NCBI RefSeq assembly: GCF_001808955.1
Contig: NZ_KV795252.1
Coordinates: 1-18,268, forward strand
Reading direction: 5' to 3'
DNA: 18,268 nt
From: Rothia sp. HMSC078H08
GTDB lineage: Bacteria > Actinomycetota > Actinomycetes > Actinomycetales > Micrococcaceae
Translations under genes and position numbers: made by a program
Shown: positions 7,206 to 14,566 of the stretch, one piece after another
Layout: every line of letters starts with the position of its first letter
Numbering within the stretch: position 1 is the stretch's first letter
The notes under the pieces: model-generated
Seen by the model: only the letters and a program-made list of their open reading frames with translations
Told to the model about the DNA's origin: nothing
Databases searched by the model: none

Positions 7206-8213
7206 ATGGCACCGCTGGATTCCCCCTCCATCTACTACTCGGCACGACGTTTTGACGCGGTCAACAGCATTGACCGTTCCCCCGCGAACACTGCGGATAT
7301 TGTTGCTTCTGGCGCACTGATTTGGCGTATGCGCGATGGTGCGCTTGAGGTCCTGATCATTCACCGCCCTCGTTATGACGACTGGTCCTGGCCTAAGGGC
7401 AAGCAGGATCCGGGCGAGTCCCTTGCTGAGACCGCTATTCGTGAGATTCGCGAAGAGGTCGGTCTGCAGGTTGTTCTGGGTGTGCCCCTGGCGGTGACTT
7501 CCTACCCGGTGGGTGGCCGTCCGAAGGATGTTTTCTACTGGGCTGCTGAACTGCCCGACGGTGCCCGCGCCCTGGCGGATGAGGGTGAAGTGGATGAGCT
7601 GCGATGGGTGACCACCGATGTGGCTCGCGCGCTGCTGACTAACCAGGATGACCTGGCACCCCTGGAATCCCTGGAGGCTCTGGCTGAGGCGGATGCGCTG
7701 CGCACCCGCCCGATTCTCATTGCCCGCCATGCGAAGGCTAAGCCTCGTTCGAACTGGGCTGCTGCTGAGGATGACCGTCCGCTCGCGGCGACCGGTAAGC
7801 GTCAGGCGTTGGCCTCTAGCCGTCTCTTTGCGGCGTGGGCTCCGAGCCGCATTATTTCTTCCCCGTGGCTGCGTTGCGTTCAGACCGTGACCCCGTATTC
7901 GGTGGATTACGGTGTTTCGGTAAAGGAGAAGAAGTCCCTGTCGGAGGCTGGGGCTCAGCGTCACCCGGCGCGTACTGCCCGCGTGGTGGCTTCGCTGTTC
8001 GATAAGGATTCTTCATCCCTGCTGTGCACCCACCGCCCGGTACTGCCGCAGGTGATGGATGTTCTGCGCGAGTACCTGTTTGAGGGTTCCGCGGAGGTCC
8101 TTCCGACTGAGGACCCGTACCTGGAGCCCGGCGATGCCCTGGTCCTGCAGGTGACCGAGGGCGATGACCCGCGTATTGTCTCGGTGGAGCGTGTACGCGC
8201 GGCACTGGACTAG
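7206..8213 (+). CDS. mutT1: MutT1-type hydrolase: Nudix plus histidine phosphatase domains
   Basis: This cytosolic protein of 335 residues combines two domains as in mycobacterial MutT1, which hydrolyses 8-oxo-(d)GTP and diadenosine polyphosphates. The N-terminal Nudix domain carries a perfect GX5EX7REUXEEXGU box at residues 65-87 (begins GKQDPGE, ends REEVGL). The C-terminal half is a phosphoglycerate-mutase-like domain with the RH motif in LIARHAKA (His175) and a second conserved His276 in CTHRPVL. A GAGAGAG stretch lies just before the ATG. The gene follows ppk, an arrangement I recall for Mycobacterium (Rv2984/Rv2985), but here it has its own promoter and is followed by a hairpin. Which domain dominates in vivo cannot be read from sequence. 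Confidence 0.9.
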   Translation: MAPLDSPSIYYSARRFDAVNSIDRSPANTADIVASGALIWRMRDGALEVLIIHRPRYDDWSWPKGKQDPGESLAETAIREIREEVGLQVVLGVPLAVTSYPVGGRPKDVFYWAAELPDGARALADEGEVDELRWVTTDVARALLTNQDDLAPLESLEALAEADALRTRPILIARHAKAKPRSNWAAAEDDRPLAATGKRQALASSRLFAAWAPSRIISSPWLRCVQTVTPYSVDYGVSVKEKKSLSEAGAQRHPARTARVVASLFDKDSSSLLCTHRPVLPQVMDVLREYLFEGSAEVLPTEDPYLEPGDALVLQVTEGDDPRIVSVERVRAALD

Positions 8214-8243
8214 CATCCATATCTTTTATCTTCTAACGGCGAG

Positions 8244-8268
8244 CGCGCTGGGCTTTATGCTCAGCGCG
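8244..8268 (+). terminator. terminator after mutT1
   Basis: The ten-base arms 8244-8253 and 8259-8268 pair with one G-T wobble around TTTAT, followed by TTTGCTCT. It is located 31 bases past the mutT1 stop and just before the thyA promoter. Confidence 0.72.
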
Positions 8269-8299
8269 TTTGCTCTACCTGCACCCCGTTTGCGGGTTG

Positions 8300-8335
8300 T
8301 ACAATAGAGAGGCGGTTGCTTCTTTGCCGTCTCTC
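8300..8335 (+). promoter_or_regulatory. thyA promoter -10 box and adjacent stem
   Basis: TACAAT at 8300-8305 is a good -10 box about 61 bases before the thyA ATG. No clear -35 is visible at 16-18 bases. Immediately downstream, 8307-8315 can pair with 8327-8335 (nine bases, one wobble, 11-base loop). Since transcription should start near 8312, part of the left arm would be outside the RNA, so the repeat may act in DNA or only partly in RNA. Confidence 0.45.
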
Positions 8336-8366
8336 ACGTCTACTGACAGGATTCAAGGTTTTTCTT

Positions 8367-9248
8367 ATGACTCACGCAATCCCCACGCCCTATGAAGATC
8401 TTCTGCGCGAAATCCTCGAGGAGAACAAGGACGCCATTACGGCGGATGCGCAGCGTTCCGACCGTACCGGCACCGGCACTTTCGGCGTGTTTGGCCGTCA
8501 GATGCGTTTTGACCTGCGTGAGTCGTTCCCGCTGATTACCACCAAGCGCGTACACTTCAAGTCTGTTGCCATTGAACTGTTGTGGTTCTTGCGCGGTTCG
8601 TCGAACGTGCGCTGGTTGCAGGAGCGCGGCGTGACCATTTGGGATGAGTGGGCTGATGAGAACGGCGATTTGGGCCCGGTGTACGGCGTGCAGTGGCGTT
8701 CGTGGCCGACCCCCGATGGTGGCACGATTGACCAGATCGCGAAGGTTATCGATTCGTTGAAGAATAACCCGAGCTCGCGTCGTCATATTGTTTCTGCGTG
8801 GAACCCCGTTGAGGTGGACAACATGGCGCTTCCGCCCTGCCACGCGCTGTTCCAGTTCTATGTGCATGAGCGTGCGGACGGTGTGAAGGAGCTGTCCTGC
8901 CAGCTGTACCAGCGTAGCGCGGACATGTTCCTGGGTGTGCCCTTCAACATCGCCTCGTACGCTCTGCTGACCTACCTGATTGCTGAAGAGGTCGGCATGG
9001 TGCCGGGCGAGTTCATCTGGACCGGCGGCGACTGCCACATCTACTCGAACCACCTGGAGCAGGTGAAGAAGCAGCTGGGCTACGGCACCGACCCTGAGGG
9101 TAACCCCTCCCCGCCGCGCGAACCGTACCCGTACCCGAAGCTGGTTATTAAGACCAAGAAGCCTTCTATTTTCGATTACGAGTATGAAGACTTTGAGCTG
9201 GTGGATTACAAGCACCACCCCGGTATTGCCGCCCCGATTGCGGTCTAA
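8367..9248 (+). CDS. thyA: thymidylate synthase ThyA
   Basis: ThyA methylates dUMP to dTMP using 5,10-methylene-THF, giving dihydrofolate that the next gene's product recycles. The protein has 293 residues, close to bacterial ThyA length. It shows the N-terminal [19 protein letters not shown], the active-site segment [17 protein letters not shown] with catalytic Cys158, [19 protein letters not shown], and [12 protein letters not shown]. An in-frame CTG/TTG-type start further upstream is possible but the ATG at 8367 has CAAGG eight bases before it. The gene is followed after 22 bases by folA, with no terminator between, so the two form an operon. This is classical ThyA, not the flavin-dependent ThyX. 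Confidence 0.97.
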   Translation: MTHAIPTPYEDLLREILEENKDAITADAQRSDRTGTGTFGVFGRQMRFDLRESFPLITTKRVHFKSVAIELLWFLRGSSNVRWLQERGVTIWDEWADENGDLGPVYGVQWRSWPTPDGGTIDQIAKVIDSLKNNPSSRRHIVSAWNPVEVDNMALPPCHALFQFYVHERADGVKELSCQLYQRSADMFLGVPFNIASYALLTYLIAEEVGMVPGEFIWTGGDCHIYSNHLEQVKKQLGYGTDPEGNPSPPREPYPYPKLVIKTKKPSIFDYEYEDFELVDYKHHPGIAAPIAV

Positions 9249-9270
9249 CTGCAGGTTGTAAGGAGGCATG

Positions 9271-9921
9271 ATGTATCGTCTGGGCGCTATTTGGACTCAA
9301 ACTGATGCCGGCATCATTGGTCGTGACGGGGATATGCCCTGGTACGCGCCGGAGGATTTGGCGCACTTTAAGAAGGTGACGCTGGGCGCTCCGGTGATTA
9401 TGGGTCGCCGCACCTGGGAGTCGTTACCGCCGCGTTTTCGTCCCCTGCCGGGTCGCACCAATATTGTGATTAGCCGTTCGGTTACCGAGGCGGAAGAACG
9501 CGATGGTGCCCTGTGGGTTCCTTCGCTGGATGCGGCGCTGTACGCGGCTCGTGACGCTGTGGGCGCGCCGGTCGAAGCTACCCCCGCAGATACCGCCGCG
9601 GTTGATGCTTGGATTATTGGTGGCGGCTCCGTCTACGCGGAGGCGCTCTCCCGCACCGACCTGCCCACCTTCGGTCGGGTGGAGACGGTGGAGCGGACCC
9701 TCTTCTACTGCCAGGAAGGCAACGAGATTACCGGCGATACGCGAGCGCCCGAACTGCAGCTTGCAAATTCTGCGGGCAGTTGCGAGGGCAGCTCACCGAA
9801 CGGGTGCTGGCGAGTCACCTCCGAAAGTGCTTGGGAGAATAGCGAGAAGGGCTACCTGCTCGATGAGTCGGGCACGAAGAACCCCATGTACTTCTCGTTC
9901 CAGCGGCTCGAACGTATCTAG
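9271..9921 (+). CDS. folA: dihydrofolate reductase with a C-terminal region insertion
   Basis: DHFR reduces dihydrofolate to tetrahydrofolate with NADPH and is the trimethoprim target. The family signatures are clear: GIIGRDGDMPWYAPEDLAHF with the catalytic acid, VIMGRRTWESLPPRFRPLPG with the NADPH-binding Arg, and AWIIGGGSVYAEAL. At 216 residues it is longer than the usual 160-190. Part of the extra length is a 17-residue, Ser/Gly/Asn-rich segment with two cysteines (residues 163-179) between the conserved ITGDTRAPEL and the following Trp. Two ATG codons occur at 9268 and 9271. The second has AGGAGG four bases upstream and the first only one base, so 9271 is taken. The gene is co-transcribed with thyA and followed by a terminator. 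Confidence 0.94.
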   Translation: MYRLGAIWTQTDAGIIGRDGDMPWYAPEDLAHFKKVTLGAPVIMGRRTWESLPPRFRPLPGRTNIVISRSVTEAEERDGALWVPSLDAALYAARDAVGAPVEATPADTAAVDAWIIGGGSVYAEALSRTDLPTFGRVETVERTLFYCQEGNEITGDTRAPELQLANSAGSCEGSSPNGCWRVTSESAWENSEKGYLLDESGTKNPMYFSFQRLERI

Positions 9922-9963
9922 TTCAAGCTTCCCTCGTTCACTCGCTGATATAGACATGCATTT

Positions 9964-10002
9964 CAAGCCTGCGGCTGCTCCACCCGGAGTACCGCGGGCT
10001 TG
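9964..10002 (+). terminator. terminator after folA
   Basis: The eleven-base arms 9964-9974 and 9992-10002 pair with one G-T wobble around a 17-base loop, followed by AGTGTTTAATG. It lies 42 bases past the folA stop and closes the thyA-folA operon. Confidence 0.65.
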
Positions 10003-10117
10003 AGTGTTTAATGCGCCTCCCGGTGCCCCGGTAATAAGCCCCGCCTCTTCACACGGTATTCCGTTCCGAATATCAAATTTTTTGTACGGTGTTAGTCCGC
10101 ACCCGCCAGCCTGAGAG

Positions 10118-10123
10118 TACACT
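10118..10123 (+). promoter_or_regulatory. asd -10 box, leaderless layout
   Basis: TACACT lies seven bases before the asd ATG at 10131, so transcription would start at the A of the start codon. No Shine-Dalgarno sequence with proper spacing is present (GGGA lies only three bases before the ATG). It shares GAGTACACT with the glnR promoter. No good -35 is seen. Confidence 0.5.
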
Positions 10124-10130
10124 GGGAACC

Positions 10131-11270
10131 ATGAACTTTAATCCCGGTGACTCTGTAGGTTTTGTTGGCTGGCGCGGTATGGTGGGCTCCGTCCTCATGA
10201 AGCGCATGGTTGAGGAAGGCGACTTCGAGGGCATTACCCCCGTCTTCTTCACTACCTCTAATGTTGGTGGCGCTGCGCCCACCTTCGACGGCGTAATTGA
10301 ACCGTCCGAACTGAAGGACGCATACGACATTGATGAGCTGCGTAAGCACTCGATTATTGTGACCGCTCAGGGCGGTGGCTACACCGAGGCTGTGCACCCG
10401 AAGCTGCGTGCAGCAGGCTGGGACGGCCTGTGGATTGATGCCGCTTCCACCCTGCGCATGAACGATGACTCCATCATCGTGCTGGACCCCATTAACCGCG
10501 ACGTCATCGACCGCGGCCTGGCATCTGGCGTGAAGGACTTCGTCGGCGGTAACTGCACCGTCTCCTGCCTGCTGATGGGCCTGGGCGGCCTCTTCAAGAA
10601 CGACCTGGTCGAGTGGGCTACCTCCATGACCTACCAGGCAGCGTCCGGCGGCGGTGCCCGCCACATGCGCGAGGTGCTCGCACAGTTCCGCGACCTGGGC
10701 AACGAGGTCTCCGAGGAGCTGAACGACCCCGCATCCGCAATTCTGGACATTGACCGCAAGATTCTTGCTAAGCAGCGCTCCGGTGAGCTGGATTCCTCCC
10801 AGTTCGGTGTGCCGCTCGCCGGCTCCCTGATTCCCTGGATCGACTCGGATCTGGGTAACGGCCAGTCCCGCGAAGAGTGGAAGGCTGAGGTTGAGACCAA
10901 CAAGATCCTGGGCCGCTCCGAAGATGACGAGATCACCATGGACGGTCTGTGCGTCCGTATCGCTGCGATGCGCTCGCACTCTCAGGCGCTGACCATCAAG
11001 CTTAAGAAGGACCTGCCGCTCGAGGAGATTGAGCGCATCATCGCTGAGGACAACCCCTGGGTTCGCTTCGTGCCGAACCAGCGTGAGGAGTCCATGGAGC
11101 AGCTGACCCCCGTGGCTGCTTCCGGTTCTCTGGAGATTCCGGTTGGTCGCGTGCGTAAGCTCGCGATGGGCCCCGAGTACATTAGCGCGTTCACCGTGGG
11201 TGACCAGCTGCTCTGGGGTGCTGCTGAGCCGATTCGCCGCATGTTGCAGATTGCTGTTGGCAAGCTCTAA
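10131..11270 (+). CDS. asd: aspartate-semialdehyde dehydrogenase, E. coli-like type
   Basis: Asd makes aspartate-4-semialdehyde from aspartyl phosphate with NADPH, feeding lysine, diaminopimelate, threonine and methionine. The 379-residue protein follows the E. coli sequence closely as I recall it: [18 protein letters not shown] for nucleotide binding, [19 protein letters not shown] with catalytic Cys142, [32 protein letters not shown], the catalytic His283 in [14 protein letters not shown], and [20 protein letters not shown] near the end. Typical actinobacterial Asd proteins are a shorter type with NPNCT around the cysteine and sit after lysC. Here the gene stands alone between its own promoter and terminator. 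Codon use resembles its neighbours, so any transfer is not recent. Function is confident, and origin is discussed in the findings. Confidence 0.95.
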   Translation: MNFNPGDSVGFVGWRGMVGSVLMKRMVEEGDFEGITPVFFTTSNVGGAAPTFDGVIEPSELKDAYDIDELRKHSIIVTAQGGGYTEAVHPKLRAAGWDGLWIDAASTLRMNDDSIIVLDPINRDVIDRGLASGVKDFVGGNCTVSCLLMGLGGLFKNDLVEWATSMTYQAASGGGARHMREVLAQFRDLGNEVSEELNDPASAILDIDRKILAKQRSGELDSSQFGVPLAGSLIPWIDSDLGNGQSREEWKAEVETNKILGRSEDDEITMDGLCVRIAAMRSHSQALTIKLKKDLPLEEIERIIAEDNPWVRFVPNQREESMEQLTPVAASGSLEIPVGRVRKLAMGPEYISAFTVGDQLLWGAAEPIRRMLQIAVGKL

Positions 11271-11295
11271 AGCTCACTGACAAGCTATAAGAAAA

Positions 11296-11336
11296 CCCTC
11301 GCTACCATTCTTATCGGATGGGAGCGAGGGCTTTTT
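11296..11336. terminator. bidirectional terminator between convergent asd and PGPGW gene
   Basis: The arms 11296-11303 and 11323-11330 pair perfectly, and the loop contains a second CCAT/ATGG pairing. The plus-strand tail is CTTTTT, serving asd. On the minus strand GGGTTTTCTTATAG follows, serving the gene that ends at 11377. Confidence 0.82.
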
Positions 11337-11376
11337 GTGCCTGCGTATAGCGCGTGTGGGCTTAGCGCGAGCTGGT

Positions 11377-11766
11377 TTAGCGCTGGTTTGCGGCGGCGGC
11401 TTTGCGTTCTGCCTTGCGTGCGGCTTTGCGTTCCTTACGCTGCTGTCGCCAGGCGCGGTAGCGGTACCAGGCGGTGAGCACCACGTGCTTCATGAAGATA
11501 TTGGCGCGGCGTGCCCAGGTGAATTCGGTACCCCAAATGCCCAAGCCGATAAAGATGAACAGCCAGCCGGGGCCGGGAGTGACGAGCATAATCAGACCGG
11601 CAATAAAGCAGAAGGCGCCCACGCCGATGACGAGGGGCTTGTAGAGATGACGCATGACCGGATGCGCGTGCATACGCTCCTTGCGGGCTTCGAGCCAGCG
11701 GTGAAAGCGGCTGGTCTCGCTTTCCTTGACTTCATCTTCAATGGTTTTCAGGGGTGGTCCTTCCAA
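11377..11766 (-). CDS. PGPGW-motif integral membrane protein (TIGR02611-like)
   Basis: This small membrane protein of about 129 residues has two adjacent hydrophobic segments (about 44-62 and 67-80). They flank the family signature TPGPGWLFIFIGLGIWG (PGPGW at 64-68) and are followed by a very basic C-terminal tail rich in Arg, Lys and Ala. The family is common in Actinobacteria and its function is unknown. The 5' end is uncertain: the TTG at 11766 has no ribosome binding site, while the CTG five codons later (11751) has GGAAGG seven bases upstream. A methionine at residue 32 would also keep both spans. A -10-like TATTCT lies about 40 bases upstream. It is divergent from niaP and convergent with asd. 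Confidence 0.8.
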   Translation of the reverse strand: MEGPPLKTIEDEVKESETSRFHRWLEARKERMHAHPVMRHLYKPLVIGVGAFCFIAGLIMLVTPGPGWLFIFIGLGIWGTEFTWARRANIFMKHVVLTAWYRYRAWRQQRKERKAARKAERKAAAANQR

Positions 11767-11835
11767 ACGTGCCGTAGGTGAGTTTCACCGGGCGGCGGTG
11801 GTTAGAGAATAGCACCTACCGCTGGATGGGTGCTG

Positions 11836-11924
11836 TGAAAGATTTCTTCATGTTGAGATTTTTCCGTCATCTTCAAAATTTTTTCGTTTCAATGGTGTTC
11901 AAGTCGAAAGTACCTTTATACACT
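11836..11924 (+). promoter_or_regulatory. AT-rich control region and -10 box upstream of niaP
   Basis: The stretch 11836-11905 is much richer in A/T than its surroundings and holds two related decamers, AGATTTCTTC (11840-11849) and AGATTTTTCC (11856-11865), 16 bases apart. A -10 box TACACT follows at 11919-11924, giving a leader of about 50 bases before the niaP GTG. No NrtR- or NiaR-like palindrome was recognised. Confidence 0.35.
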
Positions 11925-11981
11925 GTAAGGGAACAATTCGCCCGGCACTACGCCTAAACACTAAGGAAGCGACCCACTACC

Positions 11982-13409
11982 GTGTCCTCCCCTCGTCCCG
12001 TATCAACGGACTCATCCCGCACCAACGCTGTTGCACCCGCTGGTACCTCTGCACCCGCTACTGAACGCAACGCCGCACCGACCCTCAACGAACGCCTCGA
12101 AAACCTGCCCTTCACCCGCGCCCACGGCAAACTCCTGGGCATCTCGGGTCTCGGCTGGGCACTCGACGCCATGGACGTAGGTCTCATCTCCTTCGTCATG
12201 GCGGCACTCATCAAGGAATGGCAGCTCAGCCCCACCGAAGCCTCCTGGCTCGGATCCATCGGATTCGCCGGCATGGCGCTCGGCGCAACCTTCGGCGGCC
12301 TACTCGCCGATAAGCTCGGCCGCCGCTACATCTTCGCACTCACCCTGCTGATTTACGGTCTGGCGACCGGCGCCTCCGCCCTGGCAACCTCCCTGGGCAT
12401 GCTGCTCGTCTTCCGTTTCTTGGTCGGTCTAGGCCTGGGAGCGGAACTGCCCGTGGCATCCACCCTGATTTCTGAATTCTCGCCGCGCGCTATTCGCGGC
12501 CGCGTCGTGGTCGCTCTGGAGGCGTTCTGGGCACTGGGCTGGATCCTCGCCGCTCTCATCGGTACCTTCATCGTTCCGCAGGCGAACGGCTGGCGCTGGG
12601 CACTTGCCATCGGTCTGATTCCCGCCATCTACTCGCTCGTGATCCGTATGGGCACCCCCGAGTCGGTGCGCTTCCTGGAGTCAGTCGGCAAGCACGATCA
12701 GGCACGCCAGATTGTTGAACGTTTCGAGGCGTCCCCTGCGCTCTTCTCCCGAACCAATAAGAAGCAGACCGAAGACACTTCCGTACACGGCGCGGCTGAA
12801 AGCGCCGACAACGCAGAATCCGCGAAGATTCACTCTATCTGGGCGGCAGGTCAGCGCCGTAAGACCATCGCCCTGTGCGTCATCTGGTTCTGCATCAACC
12901 TCTCCTACTACGGCGCGTTCATCTGGATTCCGGCACTATTGAACGCCCAGGGATTCAGCCTCGTGAAGTCCTTCGCGTTCACGCTCATCATGACCCTTGC
13001 CCAGCTGCCCGGCTACGCGGTCGCCGCCTACCTCATCGAAAAGTGGGGCCGACGCACAACCCTGGCGACCTTCCTGCTTGGCTCCGCGCTGGCGGCGGCT
13101 GGCTACGGCATGGCGCACGCCGAGGTATTCATCATCCTCGCCGGATGCATGCTCTCCTTCTTCAACCTGGGTGCGTGGGGTGCCCTCTACGCCCTGAGCC
13201 CGGAAATCTTCCCGACCCACCTGCGCGGAACCGGCACCGGTGCCGCCGCCGGTATCGGTCGTATCGCCTCCATCGCGACACCGCTCATTGTGCCGCCGCT
13301 GGTCGCATTCGGTGGAACCCCGCTACTCTTTGCGCTCTTCTCCACCGCGTTCCTGGTAGCGGCAACCACCGTGTTCTTCCTCCCTGAACGCCGCGGCGAA
13401 TCCCTCTAA
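11982..13409 (+). CDS. niaP: NiaP-like niacin (nicotinate) transporter, MFS
   Basis: This is a major facilitator protein of 475 residues with about 12 membrane spans. It resembles the NiaP/YceI group from Bacillus and Proteobacteria that takes up nicotinate or nicotinamide. Recognisable segments are GWALDAMDVGLISFVMAAL in span 1, GLLADKLGRRYIF in the loop 2-3 (about 106-118), GLGLGAELPVASTLISE in span 4, WFCINLSYYGAFIWIPALL in span 7, MTLAQLPGYAVAAYLIEKWG, and LSFFNLGAWGALYALSPEIF. The N-terminal 30 residues are Ser/Ala/Thr/Pro-rich and disordered, and an Ala/Ser/Glu-rich stretch around 255-285 forms the central cytosolic loop. The GTG start has AAGGAAG 12 bases upstream, a little far. The substrate is inferred from family resemblance, and related aromatic-acid MFS carriers are the main alternative. 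Confidence 0.82.
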   Translation: MSSPRPVSTDSSRTNAVAPAGTSAPATERNAAPTLNERLENLPFTRAHGKLLGISGLGWALDAMDVGLISFVMAALIKEWQLSPTEASWLGSIGFAGMALGATFGGLLADKLGRRYIFALTLLIYGLATGASALATSLGMLLVFRFLVGLGLGAELPVASTLISEFSPRAIRGRVVVALEAFWALGWILAALIGTFIVPQANGWRWALAIGLIPAIYSLVIRMGTPESVRFLESVGKHDQARQIVERFEASPALFSRTNKKQTEDTSVHGAAESADNAESAKIHSIWAAGQRRKTIALCVIWFCINLSYYGAFIWIPALLNAQGFSLVKSFAFTLIMTLAQLPGYAVAAYLIEKWGRRTTLATFLLGSALAAAGYGMAHAEVFIILAGCMLSFFNLGAWGALYALSPEIFPTHLRGTGTGAAAGIGRIASIATPLIVPPLVAFGGTPLLFALFSTAFLVAATTVFFLPERRGESL

Positions 13410-13424
13410 ACGAGCGGCACGCCA

Positions 13425-13430
13425 TACAAT
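13425..13430 (+). promoter_or_regulatory. candidate -10 box before the 319-residue gene
   Basis: TACAAT lies between the niaP stop and the hairpin at 13435-13479. If used, transcription would start near 13437 and the hairpin would become part of the leader of the next gene (ATG 13543). It could equally be a chance match inside the niaP 3' region. Confidence 0.3.
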
Positions 13431-13434
13431 ATGA

Positions 13435-13479
13435 GCTGTCCCTCCTGAACGCTCTTTCCGAGCAATCAGAAGGGACAGC
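13435..13479 (+). terminator. terminator after niaP
   Basis: The arms 13435-13448 and 13466-13479 pair over 14 positions with one C-A mismatch. They enclose a 17-base loop and are followed by CCATTTGTCATTT. It is located 25 bases past the niaP stop. Confidence 0.7.
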
Positions 13480-13542
13480 CCATTTGTCATTTAAGCCCTC
13501 TAACCGTGCGCCACAACCTCAAACTATGAGAGGATACGTTCT

Positions 13543-14502
13543 ATGCTCGATTCCTTCCTCTCCAACCCCTACCGCACAGAGTTCAGCCCCTGGCCCGTGA
13601 GCGAACACTACGCCACAGAACGCGCCGGCGGCGTGCCCGAAGCCATGCTGCTACCGGGCGAACTCACCGTGCACCGTGGCGACGGGGCAAAAATGAGCTA
13701 CTACTTGGACTGGCCCGAGGAATTCAACGAATATACCCGCGCAATCACCCTGCGCCCGCGCACTAAGAACGGCTACCCGCAGGACTTTATGTTCACCGTC
13801 GCCGTACGCGACGGCCAAGCTGTCTTCACCGCAACCGCCCTCAGCTTCTGGGAGCAGCGCGACGGCCGCCCCTACGACCGTGAGCCCATCGCCCGCGGCT
13901 ACGTGGACGTCGCCTCCTACGAATCCTGCGAGGAATACGCCGGCATTTCCGCCGCGCCCACCCTCATCGGCTGGGATATCGCAGACCCCTACCCGGCACG
14001 CATGGCGCTCATCCGCGCCCTCTGCGAAGGAGTCGCCAGCAGCATCACGATGGGCACCCGAATCCTCGCGGACGGGCAGGTACAGATCGACCACAAGGAC
14101 GGGGACCTACTCGCCCTGCACGTGAACGCGGTCAGCACCGTAGGCGGCATGGTCCGCGCCCTCATCATCGAGCAAGACCGCGTACCCAGCGGCGTATCTA
14201 CCGGCACCTCCGAGCGTGCCGACCTGCAGACGCGCGCCTACTACGCCAACGTGCTCTCCCCCGTTCCTAGCGAGTTTGGAAATCTCGTCTGGTCCCACAG
14301 CGAGGACGCGGAATACTACCCGTACCGTCCCACGCGCCACAAGCCGATTTTCCACGCCCCCTGCCCGCCTCAGAAGCTTCCCCTGGCGATTCAGGTGCTG
14401 ATGGAGCACCTGCCTGCCGCTCCGCTGGCTGCAACGCGCACAGCGCCCAAGCGCAGGCCCTACCTGCCGGGGCAGGCGCGCGTCTTTTCACCTCGCCACT
14501 AG
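13543..14502 (+). CDS. unrecognised 319-residue protein
   Basis: This is a well-formed gene: ATG with AGAGGA eight bases upstream, codon use like its neighbours, and a strong terminator behind it. I do not recognise the family. The product lacks a signal peptide and membrane spans, so it should be cytosolic. It is rich in acidic residues and Tyr/Trp in the first two thirds (for example MSYYLDWPEEFNEYTRAITL and ALSFWEQRDGRPYDREPIA), and it has a central segment GWDIADPYPARMALIRALCEG. The last 25 residues are basic and Pro/Arg-rich (KRRPYLPGQARVF). The second half has a predicted beta-rich stretch (RILADGQVQIDHKDGDLLALHVNAV). No catalytic motif stands out. It sits alone between niaP and murB, transcribed convergently with murB. 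Function cannot be stated. Confidence 0.82.
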   Translation: MLDSFLSNPYRTEFSPWPVSEHYATERAGGVPEAMLLPGELTVHRGDGAKMSYYLDWPEEFNEYTRAITLRPRTKNGYPQDFMFTVAVRDGQAVFTATALSFWEQRDGRPYDREPIARGYVDVASYESCEEYAGISAAPTLIGWDIADPYPARMALIRALCEGVASSITMGTRILADGQVQIDHKDGDLLALHVNAVSTVGGMVRALIIEQDRVPSGVSTGTSERADLQTRAYYANVLSPVPSEFGNLVWSHSEDAEYYPYRPTRHKPIFHAPCPPQKLPLAIQVLMEHLPAAPLAATRTAPKRRPYLPGQARVFSPRH

Positions 14503-14517
14503 CTCAGCGGTCAATAC

Positions 14518-14566
14518 AACGCTTCGGGCGGTCTCCAATGAAGAGACCGCCCGAAGCGTTTATTCT
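14518..14566. terminator. 18-bp perfect-stem terminator between the 319-residue gene and murB
   Basis: The arms 14518-14535 and 14543-14560 are perfectly complementary over 18 bases with a seven-base loop. The plus-strand tail is TATTCT. On the minus strand the stem is followed by GTATTG, so it may also stop murB transcripts coming from the other side. It starts 16 bases after the stop codon. Confidence 0.85.

Noticed and set aside
8340..9269. 309-codon frame opposite thyA
   Set aside because: It overlaps the whole of a textbook ThyA and runs into the folA start. No independent evidence was found.
10092..10979. 295-codon frame opposite asd
   Set aside because: It is antisense to a complete Asd, with low-complexity composition typical of the opposite strand of a GC-rich gene.
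13543..14502. Toxin, phage or defence role for the unrecognised protein
   Set aside because: There is no nuclease, protease, membrane or antitoxin-like feature, and no mobile or defence genes lie nearby.
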